DNA of 64,000 nt from Deltaproteobacteria bacterium (GTDB taxonomy: Bacteria; Desulfobacterota; Desulfuromonadia; Desulfuromonadales; BM103): contig JAGXHL010000098.1 of assembly GCA_024636215.1 (NCBI GenBank), positions 16,021 through 80,020 on the forward strand, in the 5' to 3' direction. The notes under the pieces are model-generated. The model worked only from the letters and a program-made list of their open reading frames with translations. It had not been told where the DNA came from and made no database searches. Each line of letters opens with the position of its first letter. The first letter of the stretch is position 1. Positions 17,244 through 25,461 of this stretch are shown one piece after another. A program made the translations under genes and the position numbers.

Positions 17244-17355
17244 ACAACTTTTTCGCTGCCCCTGCAGAAAAACCTGCGGCGGTCAAGCCATCAGGCTTTG
17301 ACCTTTCCCCTATCATTGCGCTAACATGTCGCGAATTATTTATGGGGTTACCTGA

Positions 17356-19644
17356 ATGACCGAAAAACCACGCAAAACCTTTCTCCGCGAGCACATCAAG
17401 AAGGAAATCTCCGGCCTTATCTGGATGGCCGCTGGCCTCTTCCTGCTTTTGAGCCTGGTTTCGTTCAACAATAGCGATCCCTCCTTCAACAACAACCTTG
17501 ATCCGGCTCAGATCAGCAACTTCTGCGGCAAAGTCGGTGCTTACGTCTCCGACCTCTTTTACCAGGTCATTGGCCTACCGGCCATGCTGATCCCTTTTGC
17601 CTGCCTGCTCTTCGCCTGGCGACTGCTTAAGTTTCGCGACCTCCACCCTCGCATCTATAAAATTGTCGCCTTCATCGTCATGTTGATCTCCATTGCCGGT
17701 CTGCTGTCCCTCAAGATCGAGAAGGTTGCTCTCTTCGGACAGACCCTCAACCAGGCGGGAGGCTTTATTGGCTTCTTCCTGGCCAGCACCCTGAAGAACT
17801 GGTTCAACCTGACCGGAGCTACCATCTTCCTGATCGTATTCCTGTCAGTTTCCGCCATGTTGGTGGCCCGCTTCTCCATGGTGCTGTTTTTGGAAGGGAT
17901 TTTTGCCCGGCTTGGCGACAGTATGGAAAAACGCCGTGAAGCCCGTAAAGCGCGCCGTGAATTGAAAAAAACCGGCCAACCAAAGCAAGACAGGGCACCG
18001 CTGATTCGTGCTCCACAACCAGCCCCGGCTCCTGTTGTTATCAAGGAGAGCAAAAAGAACAGCAAGAAGAAAGCCCTGGCCAACCAGGAAGCGTTTGATT
18101 TTCTGGAACCTTCCGGAACCTACCATCCGCCTTCACTGACCCTGCTTGACCACGATGGCGAGGCGGCAAAACCGGTGGATAAAGATGCCCTGATGATGAA
18201 CGCCCGGCTGCTGGAAAAGAAGTTGCTCGACTTCAACGTTGAGGGCGACGTCTCGGAGGTCAAGCCAGGGCCTGTTGTGACCATGTATGAATTTGCCCCG
18301 GCTCCAGGCGTCAAGGTCAACAAGATCGCAGGCCTGTCCGATGACCTGAGCATGGCCCTCAAGGCACTCTCTATCCGGATTGTCGCGCCGATTCCCGGCC
18401 GTGGCGTGGTCGGCATCGAGATTCCCAACCGCGACCGCGAGATGGTTTATCTCAAGGAAATTTTCTCAACCGATGAGTTCCAGAAGACCGGCGGACGTCT
18501 GCCGCTGGCCCTCGGTAAAGATATTTTCGGTCATACGGTGGTCTCAGATCTGTCCAAAATGCCACACCTGCTGGTCGCCGGATCAACCGGCACAGGTAAG
18601 TCGGTTTCAATCAACGCCATGATCCTGTCCCTGCTCTACCGTGCCGACCCCCGCGATGTGCGCATTATCATGGTGGACCCGAAGATGTTGGAACTGTCGA
18701 TGTACGAAGGCATTCCGCACCTCTTGCTGCCGGTGGTGACCAACCCGAAAAAAGCCTCTCTGGCTCTCAATTGGGCGGTTCGCGAAATGGAGCGCCGCTA
18801 CAAATTGATGTCCGATAAGGGTGTCCGTAATATCGATGGCTACAACCGCAAACTGGCCAAGGAAGCGGACGAAAAGAACTCCAGGCGGAAAAAGGAGGCC
18901 AGCAACGATGAGGTGATCGAGCTTATCGAAGAGGACCTTCCCGAGATCGAAATCGCCGAGGGCGAACAACTTGAGTATGGCCACCTCCCTTACATCGTGG
19001 TTATCGTCGATGAGCTGGCCGACCTGATGATGGTCGCCGGTCGCGAGATCGAGGAATCGATCGCCCGCCTGGCGCAGATGGCCAGGGCTGCCGGTATCCA
19101 TCTGATTCTCGCCACCCAGCGCCCGAGCGTCGATGTCATTACCGGTCTGATCAAAGCCAACTTCCCGACCCGGATCTCCTTCAAGGTCTTCTCGCGTACT
19201 GACTCACGCACCATTCTCGATCAGATGGGCGCGGAAACCCTGCTCGGCAACGGCGACATGCTGTTTTTGCCGCCGGGAACCGGCGCGGTACAGCGTGTGC
19301 ACGGCGCCTTCGTCTCTGAGATCGAGGTTCAGCGGGTGGTTGAATTCCTCAAAAAACAGGGTGAGCCCGATTACGACAAATCGATCCTTGCAGCGCCGGC
19401 GGCAAGCGAAAGCGGCGCTGGCAATGGCGACGACGAATATGACGAGAAGTGGGATGAGGCCCTCGCCATCATTGCCGACGCCAAGCAGGCCTCCATATCA
19501 ATGCTGCAGCGCCGCCTCCGCCTGGGCTATAATCGCGCCGCCCGCATGATCGAGAAGATGGAGGCGGAAGGCCTTGTCGGCCCTTCTGACGGCACCAGCC
19601 GCCCCCGCGAGGTTTTTATCAACAAGATCGGCGGTGAGGAGTAA
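17356..19644 (+). CDS. ftsK: DNA translocase FtsK/SpoIIIE
   Basis: 762 aa. Four hydrophobic segments in the first 190 residues anchor the protein. A Lys/Arg/Pro linker runs to about 270, then comes the motor: Walker A GSTGTGKS near 409-416, Walker [13 protein letters not shown] near 555, and [20 protein letters not shown]. The C-terminal gamma winged helix ([24 protein letters not shown]) binds KOPS/SRS sites to orient chromosome pumping to dif. Length and a short linker fit the SpoIIIE-sized class. tRNA-Arg follows 105 bp downstream. Confidence 0.94.
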   Translation: MTEKPRKTFLREHIKKEISGLIWMAAGLFLLLSLVSFNNSDPSFNNNLDPAQISNFCGKVGAYVSDLFYQVIGLPAMLIPFACLLFAWRLLKFRDLHPRIYKIVAFIVMLISIAGLLSLKIEKVALFGQTLNQAGGFIGFFLASTLKNWFNLTGATIFLIVFLSVSAMLVARFSMVLFLEGIFARLGDSMEKRREARKARRELKKTGQPKQDRAPLIRAPQPAPAPVVIKESKKNSKKKALANQEAFDFLEPSGTYHPPSLTLLDHDGEAAKPVDKDALMMNARLLEKKLLDFNVEGDVSEVKPGPVVTMYEFAPAPGVKVNKIAGLSDDLSMALKALSIRIVAPIPGRGVVGIEIPNRDREMVYLKEIFSTDEFQKTGGRLPLALGKDIFGHTVVSDLSKMPHLLVAGSTGTGKSVSINAMILSLLYRADPRDVRIIMVDPKMLELSMYEGIPHLLLPVVTNPKKASLALNWAVREMERRYKLMSDKGVRNIDGYNRKLAKEADEKNSRRKKEASNDEVIELIEEDLPEIEIAEGEQLEYGHLPYIVVIVDELADLMMVAGREIEESIARLAQMARAAGIHLILATQRPSVDVITGLIKANFPTRISFKVFSRTDSRTILDQMGAETLLGNGDMLFLPPGTGAVQRVHGAFVSEIEVQRVVEFLKKQGEPDYDKSILAAPAASESGAGNGDDEYDEKWDEALAIIADAKQASISMLQRRLRLGYNRAARMIEKMEAEGLVGPSDGTSRPREVFINKIGGEE

Positions 19645-19707
19645 AAGGACTGGCTCCGAAGATGCCTGTGCCTGTTTTCTCGGTCTGAGCTGATCTGCAA
19701 TTGACGG

Positions 19708-19736
19708 TTGCAGAAAAAAGGTTCATGGGTTATCCG
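19708..19736 (+). promoter_or_regulatory. Putative promoter of tRNA-Arg
   Basis: TTGCAG (19708-19713), a 17-nt spacer, TATCCG (19731-19736). The predicted start near 19743 lies seven bases before the mature tRNA 5' end. Confidence 0.4.
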
Positions 19737-19749
19737 GACTAACATTTAT

Positions 19750-19826
19750 GCGTCGCTAGCTCAGCTGGATAGAGCATCTGACTTCGGATCAGAGGGCCGG
19801 GGGTTCGAATCCTCCGCGGCGCGCCA
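19750..19826 (+). tRNA. tRNA-Arg (anticodon TCG)
   Basis: 77 nt with encoded CCA. The acceptor GCGTCGC pairs with GCGGCGC (one G-T). The anticodon stem TCTGA/TCAGA encloses the loop CTTCGGA, giving anticodon TCG (reads CGA). The T arm is GGGGG-TTCGAAT-CCTCC. The 3' half (19785-19823) is duplicated at 20792-20830, so this gene was used as an integration site and was regenerated intact. Confidence 0.95.
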
Positions 19827-19835
19827 TATAAATCA

Positions 19836-19875
19836 AGGACTTAGCCCATTATACGGCTAAGTCCTTTTTTATTTT
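19836..19875 (+). terminator. Intrinsic terminator after tRNA-Arg
   Basis: A perfect 11-bp stem, AGGACTTAGCC (19836-19846) with GGCTAAGTCCT (19855-19865), and an 8-nt loop, followed by a T-rich tail (TTTTTTATTTT). Because it lies inside the duplicated-tRNA boundary it was probably brought in by the island. Confidence 0.85.
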
Positions 19876-20055
19876 CAGCGCCAGGTGGTCTGTAGGGGTT
19901 CCGATGACTATTCTGGTGGGTTACTGTTTCAAGATCGTGAGGCTAGACTGCTCCTGAGCAATGCAACACCTTTTAAATCAGCGGGTTAAATATCCTGATA
20001 TGGCATGCAAGAACCAATTGCGATAGTATATATGAGAATATATTTCTGAGAGCTT

Positions 20056-20139
20056 CCTAGACATAATGAATTGACCTGTCCAACCTTGAAGACGTGGGTT
20101 ATTCTTTGAGGTTGGACAGGTCAATTCATTATGTCTAGG
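20056..20139. repeat. Perfect 31-bp inverted repeat (MITE-like hairpin)
   Basis: The left arm (20056-20086, starting CCTAGACATAATGAATTGAC) and right arm (20109-20139) are exact reverse complements over 31 bp with a 22-nt loop. There is no T tract, no coding potential and no obvious target duplication at the edges. Confidence 0.95.
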
Positions 20140-20166
20140 ATTACTGCAAATGGTGACTTTTAAGAA

Positions 20167-20225
20167 ACTCAACGCTCCGCTAATGTGCGCCGCTTGCGGT
20201 GTCACTATTCAGCGGTTTGTTAGCA
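20167..20225 (-). other. attC-like recombination site (tentative)
   Basis: Read on the minus strand just past and overlapping the brnA 3' end: TGCTAAC, then CCGCT pairing with AGCGG, AAT-A-GTG pairing with CACATT with one bulged A, an inner CCGC-AA-GCGG, then GTTGAGT. GTTGAGT fits the integron R' consensus GTTRRRY exactly. The opposite box TGCTAAC fits RYYYAAC only partly. Fold and position at the end of a small-gene cassette resemble an integron attC. No integron integrase is in the window. Confidence 0.35.
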
Positions 20226-20449
20226 GCTTCGGCCTTAAGGCGTTCCACTAGCCAAACTTTAATAATTGACTGGCGCGTAATGCCTATGCGAGCGGCTTCC
20301 CGATCCAAAGAGTCAACGACCCAGGTAGGAAAGTCGACGTTGATGCGCTTTTGCTCCCGATTGGGACGACGCGCCGTCGATAGATCCAGATCGTCAATCA
20401 CGTCTTCCTTGCCTTCATCAAATTTTTTATCGAAGTCTTTAGCTTTCAT
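20180..20449 (-). CDS. brnA: BrnA-type antitoxin
   Basis: 89 aa with a ribbon-helix-helix core: basic KRINVDFPTWVVDSLDREA strand and helix, followed by RIGITRQSIIKVWLVERL. The acidic N-terminus (FDEGKEDVIDDLDLS) fits toxin binding. It should neutralise BrnT and repress the shared promoter. The start overlaps the brnT stop by 11 bp. The C-terminal tail is encoded by the attC-like fold, which is common for cassette-borne antitoxins. Confidence 0.8.
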   Translation of the reverse strand: MKAKDFDKKFDEGKEDVIDDLDLSTARRPNREQKRINVDFPTWVVDSLDREAARIGITRQSIIKVWLVERLKAEAANKPLNSDTASGAH

Positions 20450-20702
20450 ATAGCTCTACCTCTTTCTTGCGCGACCGCCTGACTGAAATCAAGCGTACTT
20501 TTCTCTCTCTGTAGGTGACGACAGCAGACCAGTGCTTTGCACCAATACGGCCGACAAGCAGGAATCGACGCTCGCTGCCAGCCTTAGCCTGGATTTCCAA
20601 AAGATCAGGGTCTTTCCAAAGTTCCTTGGCCATATGGAAATCAATCCCATGCTTTTGCAGGTTGCCCCTGCTCTTATCGTCGTCGAATTCGAACTCATTC
20701 AT
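20439..20702 (-). CDS. brnT: BrnT-type ribonuclease toxin
   Basis: 87 aa: FEFDDDKSRGNLQKHGIDFHMAKELW at the N-terminus, with the BrnT pattern F-x-D-x-x-K-x-x-x-N-x-x-K-H-G, followed by RRFLLVGRIG, WSAVVTYRERKVRLISVRRSRKKEVELY. BrnT is a RelE-fold RNase. A possible promoter, TTGCCA-17 nt-TACTTT, lies directly ahead, leaving almost no leader. Toxin before antitoxin is the usual BrnTA order. Confidence 0.85.
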   Translation of the reverse strand: MNEFEFDDDKSRGNLQKHGIDFHMAKELWKDPDLLEIQAKAGSERRFLLVGRIGAKHWSAVVTYRERKVRLISVRRSRKKEVELYES

Positions 20703-20791
20703 GAGTATAAAGTATTCCTTTTTTACTCAGTTGGCAAGAGGGAAAGATTGCCTGGAAAGGGGTGCCTGCTAACGTTTGAGATGAGAGGCTA

Positions 20792-20830
20792 CGGATCAGA
20801 GGGCCGGGGGTTCGAATCCTCCGCAGCGCG
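20792..20830. repeat. tRNA-Arg 3'-half fragment (att repeat)
   Basis: 38 of 39 bases match 19785-19823; the mismatch is at 20825. There is no 5' half, so it is not a functional tRNA. Confidence 0.9.
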
Positions 20831-20839
20831 CGACAATAC

Positions 20840-20867
20840 AAAGGCTGTCCCGTTAAGGGCAGCCTTT
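20840..20867. terminator. Hairpin terminator, probably bidirectional
   Basis: AAAGGCTG-T-CCC pairs with GGG-CAGCCTTT around a GTTAA loop. On the minus strand it follows the cytochrome gene stop and ends in AAAG/CTTTG. It was probably the original terminator of tRNA-Arg before the island inserted. Confidence 0.5.
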
Positions 20868-20903
20868 GTTGGTTAAACGTCCAGAATCCGGCAATCAACT
20901 GGG

Positions 20904-21326
20904 TCAGCGGACCTGATCCACCATGTAGGTTACAGCCGCCCGGATGTCATCCTCGTTCAAGCTTTGATCTCCCCCTTTGGGGGGCATATTCCCTTTGCCG
21001 TTGGTGGTGGTCTGCACCAGATCATCGATCCCCTCGGTGATCAGATCCTTCCAGGCCGCCTGATCTCCCAGCTTGGGTGCGCCAACCATTCCACTGTCGT
21101 GGCAGGATTGACAGCTGTTTTCGTAAATTTTCTGACCCTGACTGTTGTCGGTTGAAGCCGTTGGAGCCGCTGTAGCCGTTGGAGGGGTTGAAGCAGTTGG
21201 AGGGTTTGAAGCAGTTGGGGTGGATGAGGTGCTGGTGCCCGGAGTTTCTGTCTGCTGGTCACAGGCAACCAGAAGCCACACAAGGGACAACAGAGTAAGA
21301 CAGCTGAGGATGCGATTGCGTAACAT
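20904..21326 (-). CDS. c-type cytochrome lipoprotein (cytochrome c5-like)
   Basis: 140 aa: lipoprotein signal with lipobox LLVAC (C22), a low-complexity Thr/Pro/Ala/Ser linker (about 27-62) made of near-repeats of TAS-PPTA, and one heme domain with CQSCH (C72, C75, H76) and a Met ligand (M114) in GNMPPKGG. It is therefore a membrane-tethered monoheme electron carrier in the periplasm. The start has a strong AAGGAG site. Its short monoheme form resembles cytochrome c5 of respiratory chains. The partner is unknown. Confidence 0.88.
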   Translation of the reverse strand: MLRNRILSCLTLLSLVWLLVACDQQTETPGTSTSSTPTASNPPTASTPPTATAAPTASTDNSQGQKIYENSCQSCHDSGMVGAPKLGDQAAWKDLITEGIDDLVQTTTNGKGNMPPKGGDQSLNEDDIRAAVTYMVDQVR

Positions 21327-21677
21327 ATCATTCTCCTTTTTTTAGGACAGGGCCGCAGCCATGTCATCTTCAACAGTGCCGATCGGTGCCAGTTGGCCTT
21401 GTGCTTTCGTCGTATTTACTTTTTCATGTATCAAGCATGAATCAACCTAGAGCGCAACAAGCGTGCCGGAAATATGTTGTGGCGGTGATCGAGGCAAACT
21501 CCTGTAAATATGGAGGAAAATCGCTAAGAGCAAGCTCGGCAGAAAGAAAAACCGCCAGCAATACCCGTCATATTTAACGATACTGCTAAATGTGATGGAT
21601 TTCTTTAGCGTTGCTAACAGAAACAACAACTTCTGGTTGGTGGACAACAGGACACAATCAACGATCCGACTAACAGT
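21327..21677. other. Gene-free stretch between the cytochrome and larB
   Basis: About 350 bp between divergent genes. The open frames here (for example 21386-21577) lack ribosome sites and family-like composition. I see no repeat, RNA or operator I can support. Confidence 0.5.
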
Positions 21678-21705
21678 TTGAAAATCAGCCCGGTAATGCT
21701 AACAT
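21678..21705 (+). promoter_or_regulatory. Promoter of the larB operon
   Basis: TTGAAA (21678-21683), a 16-nt spacer, TAACAT (21700-21705), about 34 nt before the larB start. Confidence 0.45.
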
Positions 21706-21738
21706 GTGTCCCTATTGCAAAGATGGAGACCAAAGTTG

Positions 21739-22497
21739 ATGGACCTCAACGATTTAAAGCATTTACTGACTGCGGTGCAAACAGGTGACTTGAGCATAGA
21801 TGAAGGTCTCGAGCGCCTGCGCAAGTTGCCCTTCGAGGATGCCGGCATTGCTACCATCGACCATCATCGTGCTCTGCGCCAGGGCGTTCCCGAAGTCGTC
21901 TTCGGCGAAGGCAAATCAACGGAGCAGATCTGCACCATCGTGCAGCACATGGTCGCGCATGGAGACAATATCCTGATCACCCGGATTTGCCGGGAGAAGG
22001 CCGAAATCCTGTCAAACAACCATCCAAACGGCAGCTACGACCCGCTTGCCAACACCTTCTGCCTGCGACAAAAACCCGAACAGGATCTCGGCCGGGGAAA
22101 AGTGCTGATCATCTGTGCCGGCACCTCCGACCTGCCGGTAGCCAGAGAAGCCGCCGTTACGGCCCGCATGTTCAACAACCAGGTTGAAGAATTGGTCGAT
22201 GTGGGTGTCGCGGGCATTCATCGCCTGCTGGCCCGCACTGATCTGCTGCGGCAGGCTGCGGTCATCATCGTTGTCGCCGGCATGGAAGGGGCCCTGCCCT
22301 CCGTGGTTGGCGGACTGGTCGAGGTCCCGGTGATTGCCGTGCCGACTTCGGTCGGTTATGGCGCAGCCTTCGGTGGCGTTGCCGCCCTGCTGGGCATGCT
22401 GAACTCCTGCGCCGGAGGCGTCACCGTGGTCAATATCGACAATGGCTTTGGTGCCGCATTCGCTGCCACCCGTATCAACCGCAAAAAAACATCATGA
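21739..22497 (+). CDS. larB: Nickel pincer cofactor biosynthesis protein LarB
   Basis: 252 aa from the ATG at 21739 (GGAG ten bases upstream; the frame continues to 21706 without a better site). It resembles the PurE-like LarB family: ICAGTSDLPVAREAAVTARMFNNQVEELVDVGVAGIHRLL and VVAGMEGALPSVVGGLVEVPVIAVPTSVGYG. LarB carboxylates and hydrolyses nicotinic acid adenine dinucleotide as the first step to the Ni-pincer nucleotide of lactate racemase-type enzymes. larC follows with a 4-bp overlap. larE and larA are not in the window. Confidence 0.9.
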   Translation: MDLNDLKHLLTAVQTGDLSIDEGLERLRKLPFEDAGIATIDHHRALRQGVPEVVFGEGKSTEQICTIVQHMVAHGDNILITRICREKAEILSNNHPNGSYDPLANTFCLRQKPEQDLGRGKVLIICAGTSDLPVAREAAVTARMFNNQVEELVDVGVAGIHRLLARTDLLRQAAVIIVVAGMEGALPSVVGGLVEVPVIAVPTSVGYGAAFGGVAALLGMLNSCAGGVTVVNIDNGFGAAFAATRINRKKTS

Positions 22498-23678
22498 AGA
22501 TTCTCTACCTCGACACTTTCTCCGGCATATCCGGCGACATGATGCTCGGCCTGCTGGTTGACCTGGGCGTTGAACTTCATCGGATTGAAGCAGAGCTGGC
22601 CAAACTGCCCTTATCCGGATACAAACTGAAGCAAAGCCACGAAAAACGTCACAGCATCAGCGGCACGCGTGTCGAAGTTGTTTGTGATGGGCATCAGCCG
22701 GCTCGCAGCTGGTCGGAGATCGACGCCATGCTCGCCACAAGCTCCCTCGCTGAGGCCGTCATCACCCGGGCGCGCAGCATTTTTAGAAATCTCGGCGAAG
22801 CGGAGGCAAAAGTTCATCAGGTCCCTCTGGACGAAGTGCATTTTCATGAAGTCGGCGCCGTTGACGCCATCGTCGACATCGTCGGCAGCGCAGTCGGCCT
22901 GCAGCTGCTCGGCACAGAGGAAATCATCTGTTCTCCGCTGCCGCTTTCCAGCGGCATGATTCGCGGCGCCCACGGGGCCATGCCCTTACCCGCGCCGGCC
23001 ACCCTGCAGCTGTTGCAAGGCCTGCCGGTCAGGAATGCCGACTGTAATAAGGAGCTGGTGACGCCGACCGGCGCAGCCATCGCCGCGGCAATCGCCCGAT
23101 TCGGAAGTCTGCCTGAGCTGACCATCGAACGCATCGGCTATGGCGTGGGGGGCTGGGACCTCAAGGACCGCCCTAACCTGTTGCGCGGCATTCTCGGTGC
23201 AGACAATGCGTCCACCGCTTATGAGCAGGACACGGTCACGGTGATTGAAAGCCACATCGACGACTCCTCGCCTGAATGGCTTGGCAGTCTGAGCGAAAGA
23301 CTGCTTGCGGCAGGAGCTCTTGATGTCGGGCTGACGCCATTGCAGATGAAAAAAAACCGCCCAGGCACCTGCTTGACGGTTGTGGCTCAGGCACAGCAAG
23401 CGCAGATTCTGGCACAAATGATCCTGCGCGAAAGCAGCGCCATCGGCGTGCGCATGTACGAGACCCGGCGTATGAAACTGCGGCGTGAAGCGGCGAGCGT
23501 TCGAACCCGGCTTGGAGACGCCGCAGTGAAACTGATTTACGAAGGGGAGACGCTGTTGAGGATCACCCCGGAGCATGACAGCTGCCAGAAGCTGGCCGAC
23601 GCCAGCAACCGGCCGCTGCCGGAGATTTACCGTCTGGTTACAAGCGCAGCCAACCGGCACTTCGGTCTGGAGGATTAA
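22494..23678 (+). CDS. larC: Nickel insertion protein LarC
   Basis: 394 aa. It begins MKILYLDTFSGISGDMMLGLLVDLG, the LarC hallmark. DEVHFHEVGAVDAIVDIVG and the C-terminal ferredoxin-like part (ETRRMKLRREAASVRT) are also present. LarC inserts nickel into the pincer cofactor with CTP. In some lactobacilli LarC is made by frameshifting of two frames; here it is one uninterrupted frame. The ATGA overlap with larB and direct TAAATG junction with pgpA indicate one transcript. Confidence 0.9.
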   Translation: MKILYLDTFSGISGDMMLGLLVDLGVELHRIEAELAKLPLSGYKLKQSHEKRHSISGTRVEVVCDGHQPARSWSEIDAMLATSSLAEAVITRARSIFRNLGEAEAKVHQVPLDEVHFHEVGAVDAIVDIVGSAVGLQLLGTEEIICSPLPLSSGMIRGAHGAMPLPAPATLQLLQGLPVRNADCNKELVTPTGAAIAAAIARFGSLPELTIERIGYGVGGWDLKDRPNLLRGILGADNASTAYEQDTVTVIESHIDDSSPEWLGSLSERLLAAGALDVGLTPLQMKKNRPGTCLTVVAQAQQAQILAQMILRESSAIGVRMYETRRMKLRREAASVRTRLGDAAVKLIYEGETLLRITPEHDSCQKLADASNRPLPEIYRLVTSAANRHFGLED

Positions 23679-24140
23679 ATGCGCAAATTGATTCTTTTCT
23701 TCTCCAGCAATGCCGGCCTCGGCTATGCGCCCTTTGCCTCGGGAACGGTGGGTACCCTGGCCGGCATCCCGATCTTTTACCTGACCAGTGCTTGGCCCTG
23801 GTGGCTCTCCCTCCTTTCGCTGCTGGCGCTGCTGTTTTTGAGCTTCTGGATCGCAGATGCCGCCGGCCAGATTTACGGTGTTGCCGATGACGGCCGTATC
23901 GTCATCGACGAACTGGTCGGCTACCTGGTCACCGTCGCCTGTCTGCCCTGGAGCTGGACCGCAGCCATCATCGGGTTTTTCTGGTTTCGCCTGTTCGACA
24001 TTCTTAAACCGCCACCGGCCGGCTGGTTCGACAAAAATCTCAAGCATGGCGTCGGTGTGGTTCTTGATGATTTCGCAGCAGGAATCTATGCTGCGATGGC
24101 CTTGCGACTGACCTTGTGGTTTATCGACCTGGCCCTGTGA
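23679..24140 (+). CDS. pgpA: Phosphatidylglycerophosphatase A
   Basis: 153 aa with membrane segments and the PgpA motifs GYAPFASGTVGTLAGIP (N-terminal), DDGRIVIDELVGYL and RLFDILKPPPAGWFDKNLKHGVGVVLDD. It dephosphorylates phosphatidylglycerophosphate to phosphatidylglycerol in the inner membrane. The ATG abuts the larC stop and has GGAGG upstream. pgpA next to cinA is a common pairing in proteobacteria. Confidence 0.92.
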   Translation: MRKLILFFSSNAGLGYAPFASGTVGTLAGIPIFYLTSAWPWWLSLLSLLALLFLSFWIADAAGQIYGVADDGRIVIDELVGYLVTVACLPWSWTAAIIGFFWFRLFDILKPPPAGWFDKNLKHGVGVVLDDFAAGIYAAMALRLTLWFIDLAL

Positions 24141-24204
24141 GGAGATAAACACAGGGCAGACGCTTTGAATCGTTTAAGCCCCTTTCAGTTTGAGTTTTAA
24201 CCTT

Positions 24205-25461
24205 ATGAAGATAGCGATCCTCACCATCGGCGACGAGCTGCTAAACGGCGACCTGGCCGACACCAACACGGCGGCAATCAGCCGGGAGCTCATGGAGAAT
24301 TCCCTGCCGGTGCGCGAAGCAGGCACCATCGGTGACCGTGAAGCAGACATTGTCACCGCCCTGCGCCGACTTGCAGCGATCCATGACGTCGTGATTGCAA
24401 CAGGCGGCCTCGGGCCAACCGAGGACGACCGCACCGCCAGGGCTGCGGCCACGGCCTTTGAACGCTCCTACAGCCTCAACGACAAAGCCCTGTTACAGAT
24501 CCGGGCCCGTTTTCAGACCTGGCAACGCACGATGCACCCCCGCAATGAAAAGCAGGCCATGCTGCCGGGAAGAAGTACGGTGATCAGCAATCACCAAGGC
24601 ACAGCGCCTGGATTTTCTCTGCAGCACAACCGGACTGACCTCTATTTTCTGCCGGGCGTCCCCGGCGAGATGCTGGCGATGCTCAGAGAATCCGTTGTGC
24701 CTTCCCTGCTGCAGCGCTTTCCCGATCCAGCCATGCTCTGCCAACGGACCATCGGCGTCTTTGGTCTGCCGGAGCCGGTGGTTGAGTCACGCATCATCAG
24801 CGTGGGTCTGCCCGAAGGGGTGGAACTGGCTTTCAATGTCGAGTTTCCTGTGGTTCAGGTCAAATTACGCAGCAAAGGCGAAGGGGCCCAGAGGTTGACG
24901 GATCGGGCAGAGCTGGCGGTACGCAAGGCCCTGGGTCATTACGTGTATGGCATCGACAACGAAACCCTGGCCGGAAATACAGCGCGCCTGCTCTCCTCGG
25001 CCGGGCTGACGATTTCCCTGGCCGAGTCCTGCACCGGGGGGCTGATCGCACAACTTCTGACCGACCAACCCGGAGCATCGGCCTTTCTGGAGCGTGGCAT
25101 TGTCTCTTACGCCAACTCGGCAAAAAAGGCTTGCCTGCAGGTTGACCAGGCAATCCTTGATCGTCACGGTGCGGTCAGCCCCGAGTGCGCTCAGGCCATG
25201 GCCCGAGGGGTACGTGCTGCGGCAGGGACCGACATCGGCCTGGCGGTCACCGGCATTGCCGGTCCCGATGGCGGCACGCCAGACAAACCGGTCGGCACCG
25301 TCTATCTGGCCATGCTCACTCCTTATGAAGAACGTGTTGAACGCTTCAACTTCTCCGGCCAGCGCGGACAAATTCGGCTGCGCACGGCCTGCACGGCCCT
25401 TGACTGGCTGCGCCGCCAGGCCATGACGCAACTCTCAGGCGGGGCTCTGGAGGAGGCATGA
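24205..25461 (+). CDS. cinA: CinA family protein (nicotinamide-nucleotide amidase)
   Basis: 418 aa. The N-terminal MoaB/MoeA-like domain has MKIAILTIGDELLNGDLADTN and VVIATGGLGPTEDDRT. The C-terminal PncC amidase domain has LSLAESCTGGLIAQLLT, GIVSYANSAK and TGIAGPDGGT. Such two-domain proteins hydrolyse NMN or ADP-ribose and sit near recA in many genomes, as here. I prefer the ATG at 24205 to a TTG at 24190. The stop overlaps the next kinase gene by 4 bp. Confidence 0.92.
   Translation: MKIAILTIGDELLNGDLADTNTAAISRELMENSLPVREAGTIGDREADIVTALRRLAAIHDVVIATGGLGPTEDDRTARAAATAFERSYSLNDKALLQIRARFQTWQRTMHPRNEKQAMLPGRSTVISNHQGTAPGFSLQHNRTDLYFLPGVPGEMLAMLRESVVPSLLQRFPDPAMLCQRTIGVFGLPEPVVESRIISVGLPEGVELAFNVEFPVVQVKLRSKGEGAQRLTDRAELAVRKALGHYVYGIDNETLAGNTARLLSSAGLTISLAESCTGGLIAQLLTDQPGASAFLERGIVSYANSAKKACLQVDQAILDRHGAVSPECAQAMARGVRAAAGTDIGLAVTGIAGPDGGTPDKPVGTVYLAMLTPYEERVERFNFSGQRGQIRLRTACTALDWLRRQAMTQLSGGALEEA

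Larger units (their letters stand above)
19785..20830. mobile_element. 1-kb mini-island integrated at tRNA-Arg
   Basis: Direct repeats of 39 bp (38 identical) bound the segment: 19785-19823 inside the tRNA and 20792-20830 downstream. The first 33 bases of the repeat are identical. Between them lie a terminator, a perfect 31-bp inverted repeat, an attC-like fold, and the BrnT/BrnA pair on the minus strand. No integrase is present, so this is a remnant, or an element mobilised in trans. The rest (19877-20055 and 20703-20790) shows no gene. Confidence 0.75.

Noticed and set aside
20790..20835. Second tRNA gene
   Set aside because: Only the 3' half of tRNA-Arg is present; no acceptor 5' strand, D arm or full anticodon arm.
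21386..21577. 63-aa open frame between the cytochrome and larB
   Set aside because: No ribosome site, low-complexity composition, and no family resemblance; judged non-coding.
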